Shown here: piece by piece, positions 23,890 to 32,561 of the stretch
Layout of the letters: every line of letters starts with the position of its first letter
How positions within the stretch are numbered: the first letter of the stretch is position 1
Source: JBBRVW01 sp038246545
GTDB taxonomy: Bacteria; Actinomycetota; Actinomycetes; JACCUZ01
Assembly: GCA_038246545.1 (NCBI GenBank)
Contig: JBBRVW010000017.1
Location: 1-64,000, forward strand
Direction: 5' to 3'
Length of the DNA stretch: 64,000 bases
Made by a program: the position numbers and the translations under genes
Notes under the pieces: generated by a model
Databases searched by the model: none
What the model was told of the DNA's origin: nothing
The model's input: the letters and a program-made list of their open reading frames with translations, nothing else

Positions 23890-24729
23890 GTGCAGGCACC
23901 CGACTCCCTCGACCTGCGCCGGCTCGCCCTGGCGGTCTCGGTGCTGGACGACGTCGACATCGTCCCGCTCGACGGGGGAGTGCTGCTCACCGGCGACGTG
24001 CCGGTGGAGGTCAGCTGGCTGGAGCTGCGTCGCGCGCTCGCCGGTGCCGACCCCGACGACGACCTCGGCCGGGTGCGGGTGCGCGCCTGGCTCCGCGGCC
24101 GCCGGATCGCCGCCACCGTCCACCCCGACCACCTGCGCGAGCAGGCCCGTCCGGTGGGCCTGCCGGTGGACCACCCGCTGCACCCCGGCCTCGACTGGGT
24201 CCGGCACCGCGTCCTCGGCGACGCCCTCGACCTCGGCTTCGGGTTCGTCGGTGTCGGCACCGACCCCGACGAGGTCGTCGTGGTTCCGCAGGGCGCCCTC
24301 GAAGCCGCCGGCGTCGACCCGGCTCCGTGGTGGCCAGTGGCCCGCGACTACCTTGAGCGAATGGGTGCGCTAGCCGCCCGACAGCTGCAGGCGAACCCGG
24401 TCCTTCGCCCGATCGGCGACTGCGACGTGGCCACGCTGCTCGGCTCGCGGACCCTGCGGGAGGCGCTGTGCGCCGCCGACGGCACCGGCATGCGGGCCGC
24501 CGCCGTCCCGATGCTGCGACGTGGCTGGCTGGACCTCTCCCGCATCGACCCGGCCTTCACCGCCGCCGCCGCGGCGGCCACCACGCCCGAGGAGCGCGGC
24601 TTCAGCCGTCCGCTCCTGCTCACCGTCGACGAGGTCACGCTCGCCTCGGACGGCGGCCGACCTGCCGAGATCGTGCTGCGCGACGCGGCCGTCGACGCCC
24701 CGCACCTGCGCTCCGTCCTCTACCGCTGA
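23890..24729 (+). CDS. Conserved hypothetical protein, mixed alpha/beta
   Basis: I do not recognise this 279-residue protein. It is soluble, with no signal peptide or membrane segment. Features are VPVEVSWLELRRALAGADP, GRVRVRAWLRGRRIAATVHPDHL, HPLHPGLDWVRHRVLGDALDLGFGFVG and a Trp pair (APWWPVARDYLERMG). No catalytic motif stands out. Codon use is like its neighbours and the start has a well-placed TACCGT -10 element, so I regard it as a real gene. Confidence 0.7.
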   Translation: MQAPDSLDLRRLALAVSVLDDVDIVPLDGGVLLTGDVPVEVSWLELRRALAGADPDDDLGRVRVRAWLRGRRIAATVHPDHLREQARPVGLPVDHPLHPGLDWVRHRVLGDALDLGFGFVGVGTDPDEVVVVPQGALEAAGVDPAPWWPVARDYLERMGALAARQLQANPVLRPIGDCDVATLLGSRTLREALCAADGTGMRAAAVPMLRRGWLDLSRIDPAFTAAAAAATTPEERGFSRPLLLTVDEVTLASDGGRPAEIVLRDAAVDAPHLRSVLYR

Positions 24730-24816
24730 CCGCCCGGTCGGTCTTCGGTGCCCAGGCACCGGGGCCGTACCGTAGAACCGGCCGCCCCGAGAACGGCTAC
24801 GTCTGGAGCGGTACCG

Positions 24817-25206
24817 ATGCCGGCTGACCCCGCCGCGCCCCTGGTTCACAGCGCTGCCTCGGACCACGTCGAGACCGACGCCACGCCGGGCATGACCCGT
24901 CGCCGGGCGGTCGACACCGGCACGATGTGGGCCGGAACGGCCACCACCGCCCCCGGCACGGTGTCCGGCTGGCACCACCATGGCGCGCACGAGTCCACGA
25001 TCTACGTCGTGCGCGGCGCGCTGCACATGGACTTCGGTGCCGACGGCGGCGAGGCTGTCGATGCCGTGGTGGGCGATGTCGTCCAGGTCCCGGCCGGCGC
25101 CGTGCACCGCGAGTCGAACCCGCTCGGCGAGGACTCGGTGCTGTTCGTAGTGCGCTGCGGGACGGGCGAGCCGACGGTCAACGTCGACGGCCCGGCGCCC
25201 GGCTGA
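24817..25206 (+). CDS. Small cupin-domain protein
   Basis: This 129-residue single-domain cupin has motif 1 in GWHHHGAHESTIYVVRG (three histidines plus a glutamate for metal binding) and motif 2 in GDVVQVPAGAVHRESNP. Such proteins can be dioxygenases, isomerases or sensors; the substrate is unknown. CTGGAG lies about 9 nt before the ATG. The class-V aminotransferase-fold gene starts 22 bp downstream, so the two may share a transcript. Confidence 0.85.
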   Translation: MPADPAAPLVHSAASDHVETDATPGMTRRRAVDTGTMWAGTATTAPGTVSGWHHHGAHESTIYVVRGALHMDFGADGGEAVDAVVGDVVQVPAGAVHRESNPLGEDSVLFVVRCGTGEPTVNVDGPAPG

Positions 25207-25228
25207 CGCGGGCGGCAGGATGTCGGGC

Positions 25229-26452
25229 ATGACAGCTGCCGACGGTCCCCACGTCCTCGACGTTCTCCGAGTCCGCGCCGCTTTCCCCGCGCTCGACCAC
25301 GGTGTCGCGCACTTCGACGGGCCGGGCGGCTCCCAGGTCCCCAGCACCGTCGCCGAAGCCGTCGCGCGGACCTTGACGGCCGGGGTCGCCAACCGCGGCA
25401 CCGTCACCGACGCGGAGCGCCGCGCCGAGACCGCCGTCATCGACGCGCGTCGGGCGATGGCCGACCTGGTCGGGGCGGACCCGCGCGGCGTGGTGTTCGG
25501 GCGCTCGATGACCCAGCTGACCTACGACGTCTCGCGGGCGCTCGCCAAGGACTGGGGACCGGGCGACGAGGTCGTCGTCACCCGGCTCGACCACGACGCC
25601 AACATCCGCCCGTGGGTCGCGGCCGCCGAGAGCGTCGGCGCCACCGTGCGCTGGGCCGGCTTCGACCGATCGACCGGTGAGCTCGACGTCGCCGAGATCG
25701 CGACGCTGCTGGGCGAGCGCACCCGGCTGGTGGCGGTCACGGCTGCCTCGAACCTGCTCGGCACCCGACCCGATGTCCCGGCGATCGCTGCCGCCGCCCG
25801 GGCCGCCGGTGCCCTCGTGTACGTCGACGGCGTCCACCTCGCGCCGCACGCGCCGGTGGACGTGGCGGCGCTCGGCGCCGACTTCTTCGCCTGCTCGCCG
25901 TACAAGTTCTTCGGTCCGCACCTGGGTGCCGTCGTGGCCGACCCCGCGCAGCTCGAACGCCTGAACCCGGACAAGCTGCTGCCGTCGAGCGACGCGGTGC
26001 CCGAGCGGTTCGAGCTCGGCACGCTCCCCTACGAGCTGCTCGCGGGGGTGACGGCGACGGTGGACTTCATCGCGGACCTGGTCCCCGGCCCGGGCGAGCG
26101 GCGCGCCCGCGTGCTCGCCTCGATGGCGGCGGTCGAGGCACACGAGGACCGGCTGCTGCGCCGGATGCTCACGGGGCTGGGCGACCTCGACGGCATCACG
26201 CTGCACGGGGACCCGGTCCGGCGCACGCCGACCGCCCTGTTCACCGTCGAGGGCCGCCCCGGCCGCGAGGTGCACGAGCGGCTCGGCGCCGCGCGCATCA
26301 ACGCACCCGCCGGGAGCTTCTACGCTCTGGAGGCGTCGCGCTGGCTGGGGCTGGGTGACACCGGAGCCGTGCGCGCCGGGCTGGCGCCGTACTCCGACGA
26401 CGAGGACGTGTCGCGGCTGCTGGTAGCCGTCGCCGACATCGCCGTTCCATGA
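25229..26452 (+). CDS. Class-V aminotransferase-fold protein (cysteine desulfurase-like, VC1184 subfamily)
   Basis: This 407-residue PLP enzyme of fold type I has the Schiff-base lysine in FFACSPYKFFGPHLG near residue 230. HDANIRPW near 130, VDGVHLAPH near 205 and GTLPYELLAG agree with the SufS/CsdA superfamily. The C-terminal region reads RINAPAGSFYALEASRWLG where true desulfurases carry the active-site cysteine loop, so desulfurase activity is doubtful. Relatives are grouped as a VC1184-like subfamily. An ATG at 25220 would add three residues, but GGCAGGA then sits too close; 25229 is better placed. The end of the gene lies in a large hairpin. Confidence 0.83.
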   Translation: MTAADGPHVLDVLRVRAAFPALDHGVAHFDGPGGSQVPSTVAEAVARTLTAGVANRGTVTDAERRAETAVIDARRAMADLVGADPRGVVFGRSMTQLTYDVSRALAKDWGPGDEVVVTRLDHDANIRPWVAAAESVGATVRWAGFDRSTGELDVAEIATLLGERTRLVAVTAASNLLGTRPDVPAIAAAARAAGALVYVDGVHLAPHAPVDVAALGADFFACSPYKFFGPHLGAVVADPAQLERLNPDKLLPSSDAVPERFELGTLPYELLAGVTATVDFIADLVPGPGERRARVLASMAAVEAHEDRLLRRMLTGLGDLDGITLHGDPVRRTPTALFTVEGRPGREVHERLGAARINAPAGSFYALEASRWLGLGDTGAVRAGLAPYSDDEDVSRLLVAVADIAVP

Positions 26453-26500
26453 TCCACACCGGATCGTTGCGCAGAAACCAGATGGATCTGGTGTGGATCA
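26450..26500. terminator. Long hairpin at the end of the aminotransferase-fold gene
   Basis: TGATCCACACCGGATC (26450-26465) pairs with GATCTGGTGTGGATCA (26485-26500) at 15 of 16 positions around a 19-nt loop. The first arm contains the TGA stop. There is no T-run. It is the only structure between this gene and the next promoter, so it may stop transcription or protect the 3' end. Confidence 0.5.
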
Positions 26501-26541
26501 CCGGGTGCCGCGGGCTGGGCACACCTGTCGGTGGGTGTCGC

Positions 26542-26547
26542 TAGCGT
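26542..26547 (+). promoter_or_regulatory. -10 element of the pentapeptide-DinB gene
   Basis: TAGCGT ends 7 nt before ATG 26555 and predicts a leaderless transcript. Confidence 0.45.
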
Positions 26548-26554
26548 CGGCGCC

Positions 26555-27361
26555 ATGACCGACTTCCACCAGCAGGACCTCGCCGACTCCCGCTTCGAGC
26601 AGGTCCACCTGCAGCGGGCGACGTTCCACCAGGTCCACCTCGACGACGCCGAGTTCGACGACGTCGACCTCACCGGTGCGCGGTTCCGCGAGGTCTTCTT
26701 CAAGGACGTCGTGATGCGCGGCAGCGCTTTCGTCAACGTGCGGATCGAGGGCGAGATCGAGGGTCTCACCGTCAACGGCGTCGACGTCGGACCGCTGGTC
26801 CAAGCCGAGCTGGAGCGTCGCGAGCCGGACCTGGCACGAATGCGCCCTGCCGACCCGGACGAGTTCCGCGAGGCCTGGGACACGCTCGAGCGGCTGTGGG
26901 CCGAGACCGTCGAGCGCGCCAGGCAGCTGCCGGAGGCAGCGCTGCACGAGTCGGTCGACGCCGAGTGGTCGTTCGTCGAGACGCTGCGGCACCTCGCGTT
27001 CGCGACCGAGTGCTGGCTGCACCGCGCGATCCTCGGCGAGGCCAGCCCCTGGGCGCCCCTGTCGCTGCCGTGGGACCAGATGCCCGACACCGAGGGCGTG
27101 CCGCGCGACCGCGCGGCCCGGCCATCACTCGACGAGGTCCTGGCGCTGCGGCTGGATCGGCAGAGCGCGGTGCGCCGGTACGTCGACTCGCTCGACGCGG
27201 CCTCGCTTGCCTCCGACACCGTCGCGGTCGAGGGGCCGGGCTGGCCGGAGCAGCGCAGCTACCCGGTCCGCGAGTGCCTGCTCACGCTGCTCAACGAGGA
27301 GTGGTGGCACCGCCAGTTCGCGCTGCGCGACCTCGCGGTGCTGGAGGAGCGGCACGCCTGA
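26555..27361 (+). CDS. Pentapeptide-repeat / DinB-like fusion protein
   Basis: A 268-residue protein with two parts. Residues about 1-80 follow the pentapeptide pattern (DLADSRFEQVHLQRATFHQV, DVDLTGARF, VMRGSAFVNVRIEG), which forms a right-handed beta-helix. Residues about 105-268 form a four-helix DinB-like domain with the metal-ligand histidine segments SFVETLRHLAFATECWLHRA and LNEEWWHRQFALRDLAVLE. DinB-type proteins include mycothiol-dependent transferases; no substrate can be assigned. The start is ATG 26555, placed by a TAGCGT -10 element. The 3' end overlaps a possible leftward small gene by 71 bp. Confidence 0.8.
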   Translation: MTDFHQQDLADSRFEQVHLQRATFHQVHLDDAEFDDVDLTGARFREVFFKDVVMRGSAFVNVRIEGEIEGLTVNGVDVGPLVQAELERREPDLARMRPADPDEFREAWDTLERLWAETVERARQLPEAALHESVDAEWSFVETLRHLAFATECWLHRAILGEASPWAPLSLPWDQMPDTEGVPRDRAARPSLDEVLALRLDRQSAVRRYVDSLDAASLASDTVAVEGPGWPEQRSYPVRECLLTLLNEEWWHRQFALRDLAVLEERHA

Positions 27362-27650
27362 GGCAGCGCGGCCGCTCGGGCTCGCCGGCCACCGCGTCGA
27401 CGCCCCGTCCACGGTGTCGCGGGGGGTCGGCGATGCCGGCCCCGCGCGACCGCCCACGGTCAGAGGGCTCCGCCGACCCCGCCCCAGCCGTCCTTCTGGG
27501 CCGAGCCGGGTGGGCCCGCCCTGCGCGCCGAGGTCGCGGTTGCCGTGCGGGTCCGTCCCCTCCTCGCCGGGCCCGCTGTCGCGCCCGGCGCCAGACGAGC
27601 AGGCCGATCGGGACGGCAACGACGAGCACGAGGAGCACCAGCCAGGCCAT
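27291..27650 (-). CDS. Putative small membrane protein
   Basis: The ATG at 27650 has an excellent GGAGG site five bases upstream. It opens with one clear membrane segment, MAWLVLLVLVVAVPIGLLVW, followed by RRARQRARR. Beyond about residue 30 this frame becomes a low-information Arg/Ala/Pro stretch and runs 71 bp into the DinB gene on the other strand. Another minus-strand frame ends at 27460 as AQKDGWGGVGGAL. The true protein may therefore be short, or a frameshift may separate the membrane segment from its tail. I am confident of the start, not of the end. Confidence 0.4.
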   Translation of the reverse strand: MAWLVLLVLVVAVPIGLLVWRRARQRARRGGDGPARQPRPRRAGRAHPARPRRTAGAGSAEPSDRGRSRGAGIADPPRHRGRGVDAVAGEPERPRCLRRAAPPAPRGRAARTGGATTPR

Positions 27651-27801
27651 GGCCACCTCCGTGGGCACCGTGCGGTACCGCCGACTGTACGACGCGGGCG
27701 GCCGCCGGCCCCGTGACCCGGCCGCAACGGCGTGCCGGCCCGGGGGAACCGGACGGGTGGCGGCGGCGTCGAAACCGCATCACCAGCGCCCGGAGGCCAC
27801 G

Positions 27802-28578
27802 ATGCAGCCCACAGCCCGCCCCCCTCTCGTCGTGCTCGCCGCGGTCGCGGGCACCCTGGCGCTCGTCGTGGCCGGCTGGCTGCTCGGACGCGGCGGCGGG
27901 CCAGTGCCTGCCGCGGCTGCCGCGACCACCGGGGACGCGAGTGGGGACCGGGCGCGGGACGGGGTCCTCGTCAGCGGCACCGGCGAGGTGACCGGTCGGC
28001 CCGACACGCTCGTGGCGCAGTTCGGCGCCGAGGCGACCGCGGGATCCGTCGACGAGGCGCTCGCCCGCGCCGACCGCGCGCTGGGGCGCATCACCGACGC
28101 GCTGCGCAAGGGTGGCGTGGACGACGCCGACCTGCAGACCGCCGGTCTCGACGTCTACCCCCAGTACTCGAACGACGGTCGGCAGGTCACCGGCTACCAG
28201 GCGCAGCAGCAGCTCACCGTCACCTTCCGTGACGTCGACGCCGCCGGGCGGCTGATCGGGCGGGCCGTGTCCGCCGGCGGTGACGCCGCTCGGCTGTCCG
28301 GGCTGTCGTTCCGCATCGACGACGACTCGGCCCTGCTGGCCGACGCCCGGCGCAAGGCGTTCGGCGACGCCAAGTCGAAGGCCGCGCTGTACGGCGACGC
28401 CGCCGGCCGCGGTCTGGGGCGTGTCGTCAGCGTCACCGAGACCGTGACCGGCAGCGCCCAGCCGTACCCCACGGTCGCGTTCGACGCCGCGCGCTCGTCG
28501 GCCGGCGGCGACGTGCAGATCGAGGCCGGTCAGCAGCAGCTGTCGGTCACCGTCACGGTCGAGTGGTCGTTCGACTGA
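27802..28578 (+). CDS. SIMPL-domain (DUF541) exported protein
   Basis: This 258-residue protein has an N-terminal hydrophobic segment (PPLVVLAAVAGTLALVVAGWLL) acting as anchor or signal, an Ala-rich linker, and a SIMPL/DUF541 domain from about residue 50. That domain shows SGTGEVTGRPDTLVAQFG, GLDVYPQYSNDGRQVTGYQAQQQLTV and ARRKAFGDAKSKAALYGDAAGRGLG. The family is periplasmic or extracytoplasmic with oligomeric members, and its role is mostly unknown (oxidative-stress or signalling roles have been proposed). CGGAGG precedes the ATG. It is convergent with dxs, 23 bp apart, with no clear terminator. Confidence 0.87.
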   Translation: MQPTARPPLVVLAAVAGTLALVVAGWLLGRGGGPVPAAAAATTGDASGDRARDGVLVSGTGEVTGRPDTLVAQFGAEATAGSVDEALARADRALGRITDALRKGGVDDADLQTAGLDVYPQYSNDGRQVTGYQAQQQLTVTFRDVDAAGRLIGRAVSAGGDAARLSGLSFRIDDDSALLADARRKAFGDAKSKAALYGDAAGRGLGRVVSVTETVTGSAQPYPTVAFDAARSSAGGDVQIEAGQQQLSVTVTVEWSFD

Positions 28579-28601
28579 CGCGGCGATCCCGCTGGGGACG
28601 G

Positions 28602-30500
28602 TCAGTCTGCGACGTGGTGCTGCTCGACCTCGACGGGCAGCCCGGAGACGGTCTCGACGATGTCACGAGCGATGTCCTGCGCCGTGAGGCCGATCTCGGC
28701 CAGGACCTCGTGCCGCTTGGCGTGGTCGAGGAACCGTAGCGGGATGCCGAAGTCGCGCAACGGGGTCGCGACGCGAGCGTCGCGAAGCGCCTGCGCGACC
28801 GCGCCGGAGACCCCGCCGCGCAGACCGTCCTCCACCACGACGACGACGCCGACGTCGCGGGCCATCCGGACGATCTCGGCCGGCACCGGCTTGACCCAGC
28901 GAGGGTCGACGACGGTGACGCCGATGCCCTGCTGGGCGCAGCGCTGCGCGACGTCGAGGCAGGTCTCGACCATCGAGCCGACAGCGACCACCAGGACGTC
29001 GTCGCCGCCTCGCAACATGACGTCGACGACGCCGACCCGGTCGAGAGCCGGCAGGTCGGGGCCGACCGCGCCGGTCGGGTAGCGCACCACGGTGGGAGCG
29101 TCGTCGACCGCGACGGCCTCGCGCAGCTCCTCGCGGAGGGTGGCGGCGTCTCGGGGTGCGGCCAGCCGCAGTCCCGGTACCGCCTGGAGCACGGCCATGT
29201 CCCACATGCCGTGGTGGCTGGCGCCGTCGGGGCCGGTGACTCCGGACCGGTCGAGGCAGAACGTGACCCCGCAGCGGTGCAGGGCGACATCCATGACGAC
29301 CTGGTCGAACGCCCGGTTGAGGAACGTCGCGTACACGGCGACCACCGGGTGCAGGCCGCCGAGGGCCAGCCCGGCGGCCGACGTCGCCGCGTGCTGCTCG
29401 GCGATGCCCACGTCGAAGATGCGGTCCGGGTACGCCGCCGCGAACGCGTCCAGCCCGGTCGGGATCAGCATGGCCGCGGTGATGCCGACGACGTCGGGCC
29501 GGTCGGCGCCGATCGCGACGAGCTCGTCGGAGAAGACCTGGGTCCATGCGGTCCCGGAGGCCGCCAGCGGCTGCCCCGTCTCCGGGTCGATCACGCCGAT
29601 GCCGTGGAAGTGGTCGGCGGTGTCGTCCTCGGCGTACTTGTAGCCGAGGCCCTTGCGGGTGATGGCGTGCACCAGCACCGGGCCCTGGTAGCCGCGGGCC
29701 CGACGGAGGGCGTGCTCCAGCGCGTCCATGTCGTGGCCGTCGACCGGGCCGATGTACTTCAGCCCGAGGTCCTCGAACATGCCCTGCGGGGCGACGACGT
29801 CCTTGAGGCCCTTCTTCACCCCGTGCAGCGCCTCGTACAAGGGCGCGCCGACGACCGGTGTCCGGCCGAGCACCTGCTTGCCCCACTCCAGGAACCGCTC
29901 GTAGCCGCGGGTGGTGCGCAGCGTCGCCAGGTGGTGCGCGAGACCGCCGATGGTGGGCGCGTAAGAGCGCTCGTTGTCGTTGACGACGATGACCAGCCGA
30001 CGGGTGTGGTCGGCCGCGATGTTGTTGAGCGCCTCCCACGCCATGCCGCCGGTGAGCGACCCGTCGCCGACGACGGCCACGACGGTGCGATCGTTCTCGC
30101 CGCGCAGCTGGAACGCCTTGGCCATGCCATCGGCATAGGACAGGGCGGTCGAGGCGTGCGAGTTCTCGATCACGTCGTGCTCGGACTCGGCGCTGCTCGG
30201 GTAGCCGGACAGGCCGCCCTTCTGCCGGAGCGTCGGGAAGCGGGCGGCCCGGCCGGTCACGATCTTGTGGACGTAGGCCTGGTGGCCGGTGTCCCAGAGG
30301 ATCCGGTCGCGCGGTGAGTCGAAGACGCGGTGCAACGCCAGGGTCAGCTCGACGGCTCCGAGGTTGGGCCCGAGGTGGCCACCCGTCCTGGAGACCGAGG
30401 CGATCAGGAAGGTGCGGATCTCCTCCGCGAGAGCGGCCAGCTGCTCGTGGTCGAGCGGGCGCAGGTCCTCAGGTCCGTGGATCGAGTCCAGCAGGCCCAC
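28602..30500 (-). CDS. dxs: 1-deoxy-D-xylulose-5-phosphate synthase
   Basis: DXS joins pyruvate and glyceraldehyde-3-phosphate to make DXP, the first step of the MEP isoprenoid pathway and a thiamine and pyridoxal precursor. It is 632 residues, the usual length. The thiamine-diphosphate motif runs from VVGDGSLTGGMAWEAL to VVNDNERSYAPT. The catalytic histidines fall in SRTGGHLGPNLG and DTGHQAYVHK, and the transketolase-like middle domain starts at VFSDEL. The start is GTG 30500 with GGAGCC upstream. It lies downstream of the xylose operon and a small hypothetical gene on the same strand, but a 138-bp leader suggests its own promoter. Confidence 0.96.
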   Translation of the reverse strand: MGLLDSIHGPEDLRPLDHEQLAALAEEIRTFLIASVSRTGGHLGPNLGAVELTLALHRVFDSPRDRILWDTGHQAYVHKIVTGRAARFPTLRQKGGLSGYPSSAESEHDVIENSHASTALSYADGMAKAFQLRGENDRTVVAVVGDGSLTGGMAWEALNNIAADHTRRLVIVVNDNERSYAPTIGGLAHHLATLRTTRGYERFLEWGKQVLGRTPVVGAPLYEALHGVKKGLKDVVAPQGMFEDLGLKYIGPVDGHDMDALEHALRRARGYQGPVLVHAITRKGLGYKYAEDDTADHFHGIGVIDPETGQPLAASGTAWTQVFSDELVAIGADRPDVVGITAAMLIPTGLDAFAAAYPDRIFDVGIAEQHAATSAAGLALGGLHPVVAVYATFLNRAFDQVVMDVALHRCGVTFCLDRSGVTGPDGASHHGMWDMAVLQAVPGLRLAAPRDAATLREELREAVAVDDAPTVVRYPTGAVGPDLPALDRVGVVDVMLRGGDDVLVVAVGSMVETCLDVAQRCAQQGIGVTVVDPRWVKPVPAEIVRMARDVGVVVVVEDGLRGGVSGAVAQALRDARVATPLRDFGIPLRFLDHAKRHEVLAEIGLTAQDIARDIVETVSGLPVEVEQHHVAD

Positions 30501-30639
30501 CCGGGGCTCCTCTCGCTCGTCCGGCTGCGGTGTCGGTCGAGGTGTCGAGTCTACGTTCCCCCCGAGGACGGCCTGGACACGCGGTGGGTTCCCTGAGAAC
30601 GCCGGCCGCCGGCCGCCGGGTGACCGGCGTCACCGACGG

Positions 30640-31011
30640 TCAGAGCCGGTCCCGGAACCGGCGGCCGCGCAAGGCCTCCTCGACCAACCACACGGCGCGC
30701 TGGTGGCGCACCAGTCGCGCACCCTCGCGCTCCCAGGCCGCTAGCGCGGCCGCCACCGTGGTGGCGTCCGCCACGTCGCGCAGCTCGTCACGGATGGTCG
30801 AGTACCCGAGACGGGCCGCCTCGACGGCGGACGCGACGTGGCGCGCCGCGAACCGCGCGAGCACCACAGGGTGGTTGCGCAGCACCTCGTGGGCCCGGTA
30901 GTCCGGTGGGCAGAGATCGAACAGCCAGGCGGTGGCGGTGCGCTCCCAGTCCGGGGTGTCAGGCGGGCGGACCTCCTCGGGCCAGCCGGGCGGCACAGCC
31001 GGGCGGCTCAT
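30640..31011 (-). CDS. Conserved hypothetical protein
   Basis: A 123-residue soluble protein I recognise only as a type often found near dxs in Actinobacteria. The conserved-looking parts are WLFDLCPPDYRAHEVLRNHPVVLARFA and a helical C-terminal half with WEREGARLVRHQRAVWLVEEALRGRRFRDRL. There is no membrane segment or known motif. The N-terminus PAVPPGWPEEVRPP is proline-rich. It may be co-transcribed with xylB, 120 bp upstream, or with dxs. Confidence 0.75.
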   Translation of the reverse strand: MSRPAVPPGWPEEVRPPDTPDWERTATAWLFDLCPPDYRAHEVLRNHPVVLARFAARHVASAVEAARLGYSTIRDELRDVADATTVAAALAAWEREGARLVRHQRAVWLVEEALRGRRFRDRL

Positions 31012-31131
31012 CCTGCGCCCCCGGGGGCGGGCTCCGGTCCACGGCCCGCCGTGCCCGGCCCGGACGGGCCGACGGCGGAGCTGACCGGTGCGCTCATCGG
31101 AGCCACTCTAGGAGCGAGCGCCGACCCGGTG

Positions 31132-32559
31132 TCAGGTCGCCCGGACCGCCGTCATCTCGCGCACCTCGGAGTACCGCTCACGGACCGAGGGCGTCGGGTC
31201 GGCCTCGAACGTCTGCGACGGCGCCGTCTCCCACGTGGGTGCCTCGTCGGTGCCGGCAAGGACCCAGGCAGCCTGGCGGGCAGCGCCGTCGGCGACGTAC
31301 TCCCCCGGCTCCGGGACGACGACCGGGCAGCCGAGGACCGCTGGCGCGAGTCGGCGCACCGCCTCGGACCGGGCTCCCCCGCCGACCAGCAGCACCCGGC
31401 GCACGTCCGCGCCCTGGTCGCGCAGGGCGTCCAGGCCGTCGGCCAGACCGCAGAGCAGGCCCTCGACCGCGGCCCGCGCGAGGTGTGCTGGTGTGGTGGA
31501 GGTCAGCGTGAGCCCGTGCAGCGCCCCGGTCGCGTCCGGCCGGTCCGGGGTGCGCTCGCCCTCGAGGTACGGCACGAGCATCAGACCGTCGGCGCCGGCG
31601 GGCGCCGCGAGCGCCAGCTCCGAGAGACCCGCATGGTCGGTGCCGAGCAGGTCCGCGATGGCGTCCAGCACCCTCGAGGCGTTGAGCGTGCACACCAGCG
31701 GCAGGTAGCGGCCGGTGGCGTCGGCGAAGCCCGCCACGATCCCCGACGGGTCCCGCGCCGGCACCCCGGCGACCCCGCTCACGACACCCGAGGTCCCCAC
31801 CGAGACGACGACGTCACCTGGTCCCGCCCCCACTCCCAGTGCGGCCGCGGCGTTGTCGCCGGCCCCGGGCCCGAGGACCAGGGCGCCCGCCCGGGCGGCC
31901 GCCTCGGCCGGGCCCATGACGGCCGGCACGGCCAGCGCCCGGCCGAACCCGCGCTCGAGCAGGTCGGGCCGGTAGCCCTCGCTGACCGCCGACCAGTAGC
32001 CGGTGCCGCTGGCATCGGACCGGTCGGTGCGGAGCGCGTCGAGGCCCGACGGCCCCCCGAGGTCGCCGAGCAGCCGCCAGGTCAGCCAGTCGTGCGGCAG
32101 GCAGACGGCCTCGGCGCGGACCGCGACGTCCGGCTCGTGCTCGGCGAACCAGCGCAGCTTCGCGACGGTGATCGACGCCACCGGCACCACGCCGACGGCG
32201 TCGGCCCAGGACTGCCCTCCGCCGAGCTCGTCGACCAGGTCGTGCGCTGCCGCCGCCGAGCGGGTGTCGTTCCACAGCAATGCCGGGCGCACCACCGCGC
32301 CCGACGCGTCGAGGCAGACCATGCCGTGCTGCTGACCGCCCACCGAGAGGGCCGCCACGTCGTCCAGTCCGCCGGCCGCCGCAGCGGCCACCTGGAAGGC
32401 GTCCCACCACGCAGCCGGGTCGACCTCGGTGCCGTCCGGGTGCGGCGCCCGGCCGAAGCGCACCAGCGCGCCGGTCGCCGAGTCCCGGACCACCACCTTG
32501 CACGCCTGCGTCGAGGAGTCGACGCCGGCGACGAGGCGGTGCTGCGTGTCGTCCGGCAT
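31132..32559 (-). CDS. xylB: Xylulokinase
   Basis: XylB phosphorylates D-xylulose with ATP, delivering xylulose-5-phosphate to the pentose phosphate pathway. This 475-residue FGGY kinase has the N-terminal phosphate-binding VAGVDSSTQACKVVV, the substrate loop ALSVGGQQHGMV with WNDTRS, the ATP motif VVSVGTSGVVSG, and VLLVGGGARSEAVRRLAPAVLGCPVVVPEPGEY in the C-terminal domain. It is the last gene of the xylose operon, with only two bases between the xylA stop and its start. Xylulokinases can also phosphorylate 1-deoxyxylulose, which may matter beside dxs. Confidence 0.95.
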   Translation of the reverse strand: MPDDTQHRLVAGVDSSTQACKVVVRDSATGALVRFGRAPHPDGTEVDPAAWWDAFQVAAAAAGGLDDVAALSVGGQQHGMVCLDASGAVVRPALLWNDTRSAAAAHDLVDELGGGQSWADAVGVVPVASITVAKLRWFAEHEPDVAVRAEAVCLPHDWLTWRLLGDLGGPSGLDALRTDRSDASGTGYWSAVSEGYRPDLLERGFGRALAVPAVMGPAEAAARAGALVLGPGAGDNAAAALGVGAGPGDVVVSVGTSGVVSGVAGVPARDPSGIVAGFADATGRYLPLVCTLNASRVLDAIADLLGTDHAGLSELALAAPAGADGLMLVPYLEGERTPDRPDATGALHGLTLTSTTPAHLARAAVEGLLCGLADGLDALRDQGADVRRVLLVGGGARSEAVRRLAPAVLGCPVVVPEPGEYVADGAARQAAWVLAGTDEAPTWETAPSQTFEADPTPSVRERYSEVREMTAVRAT

Positions 32560-32561
32560 GG

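Noticed and set aside
18960..28600. Genomic island or prophage in the variable region
   Set aside because: No integrase, transposase, tRNA or att-like direct repeat was found, and base composition stays the same as the surroundings.
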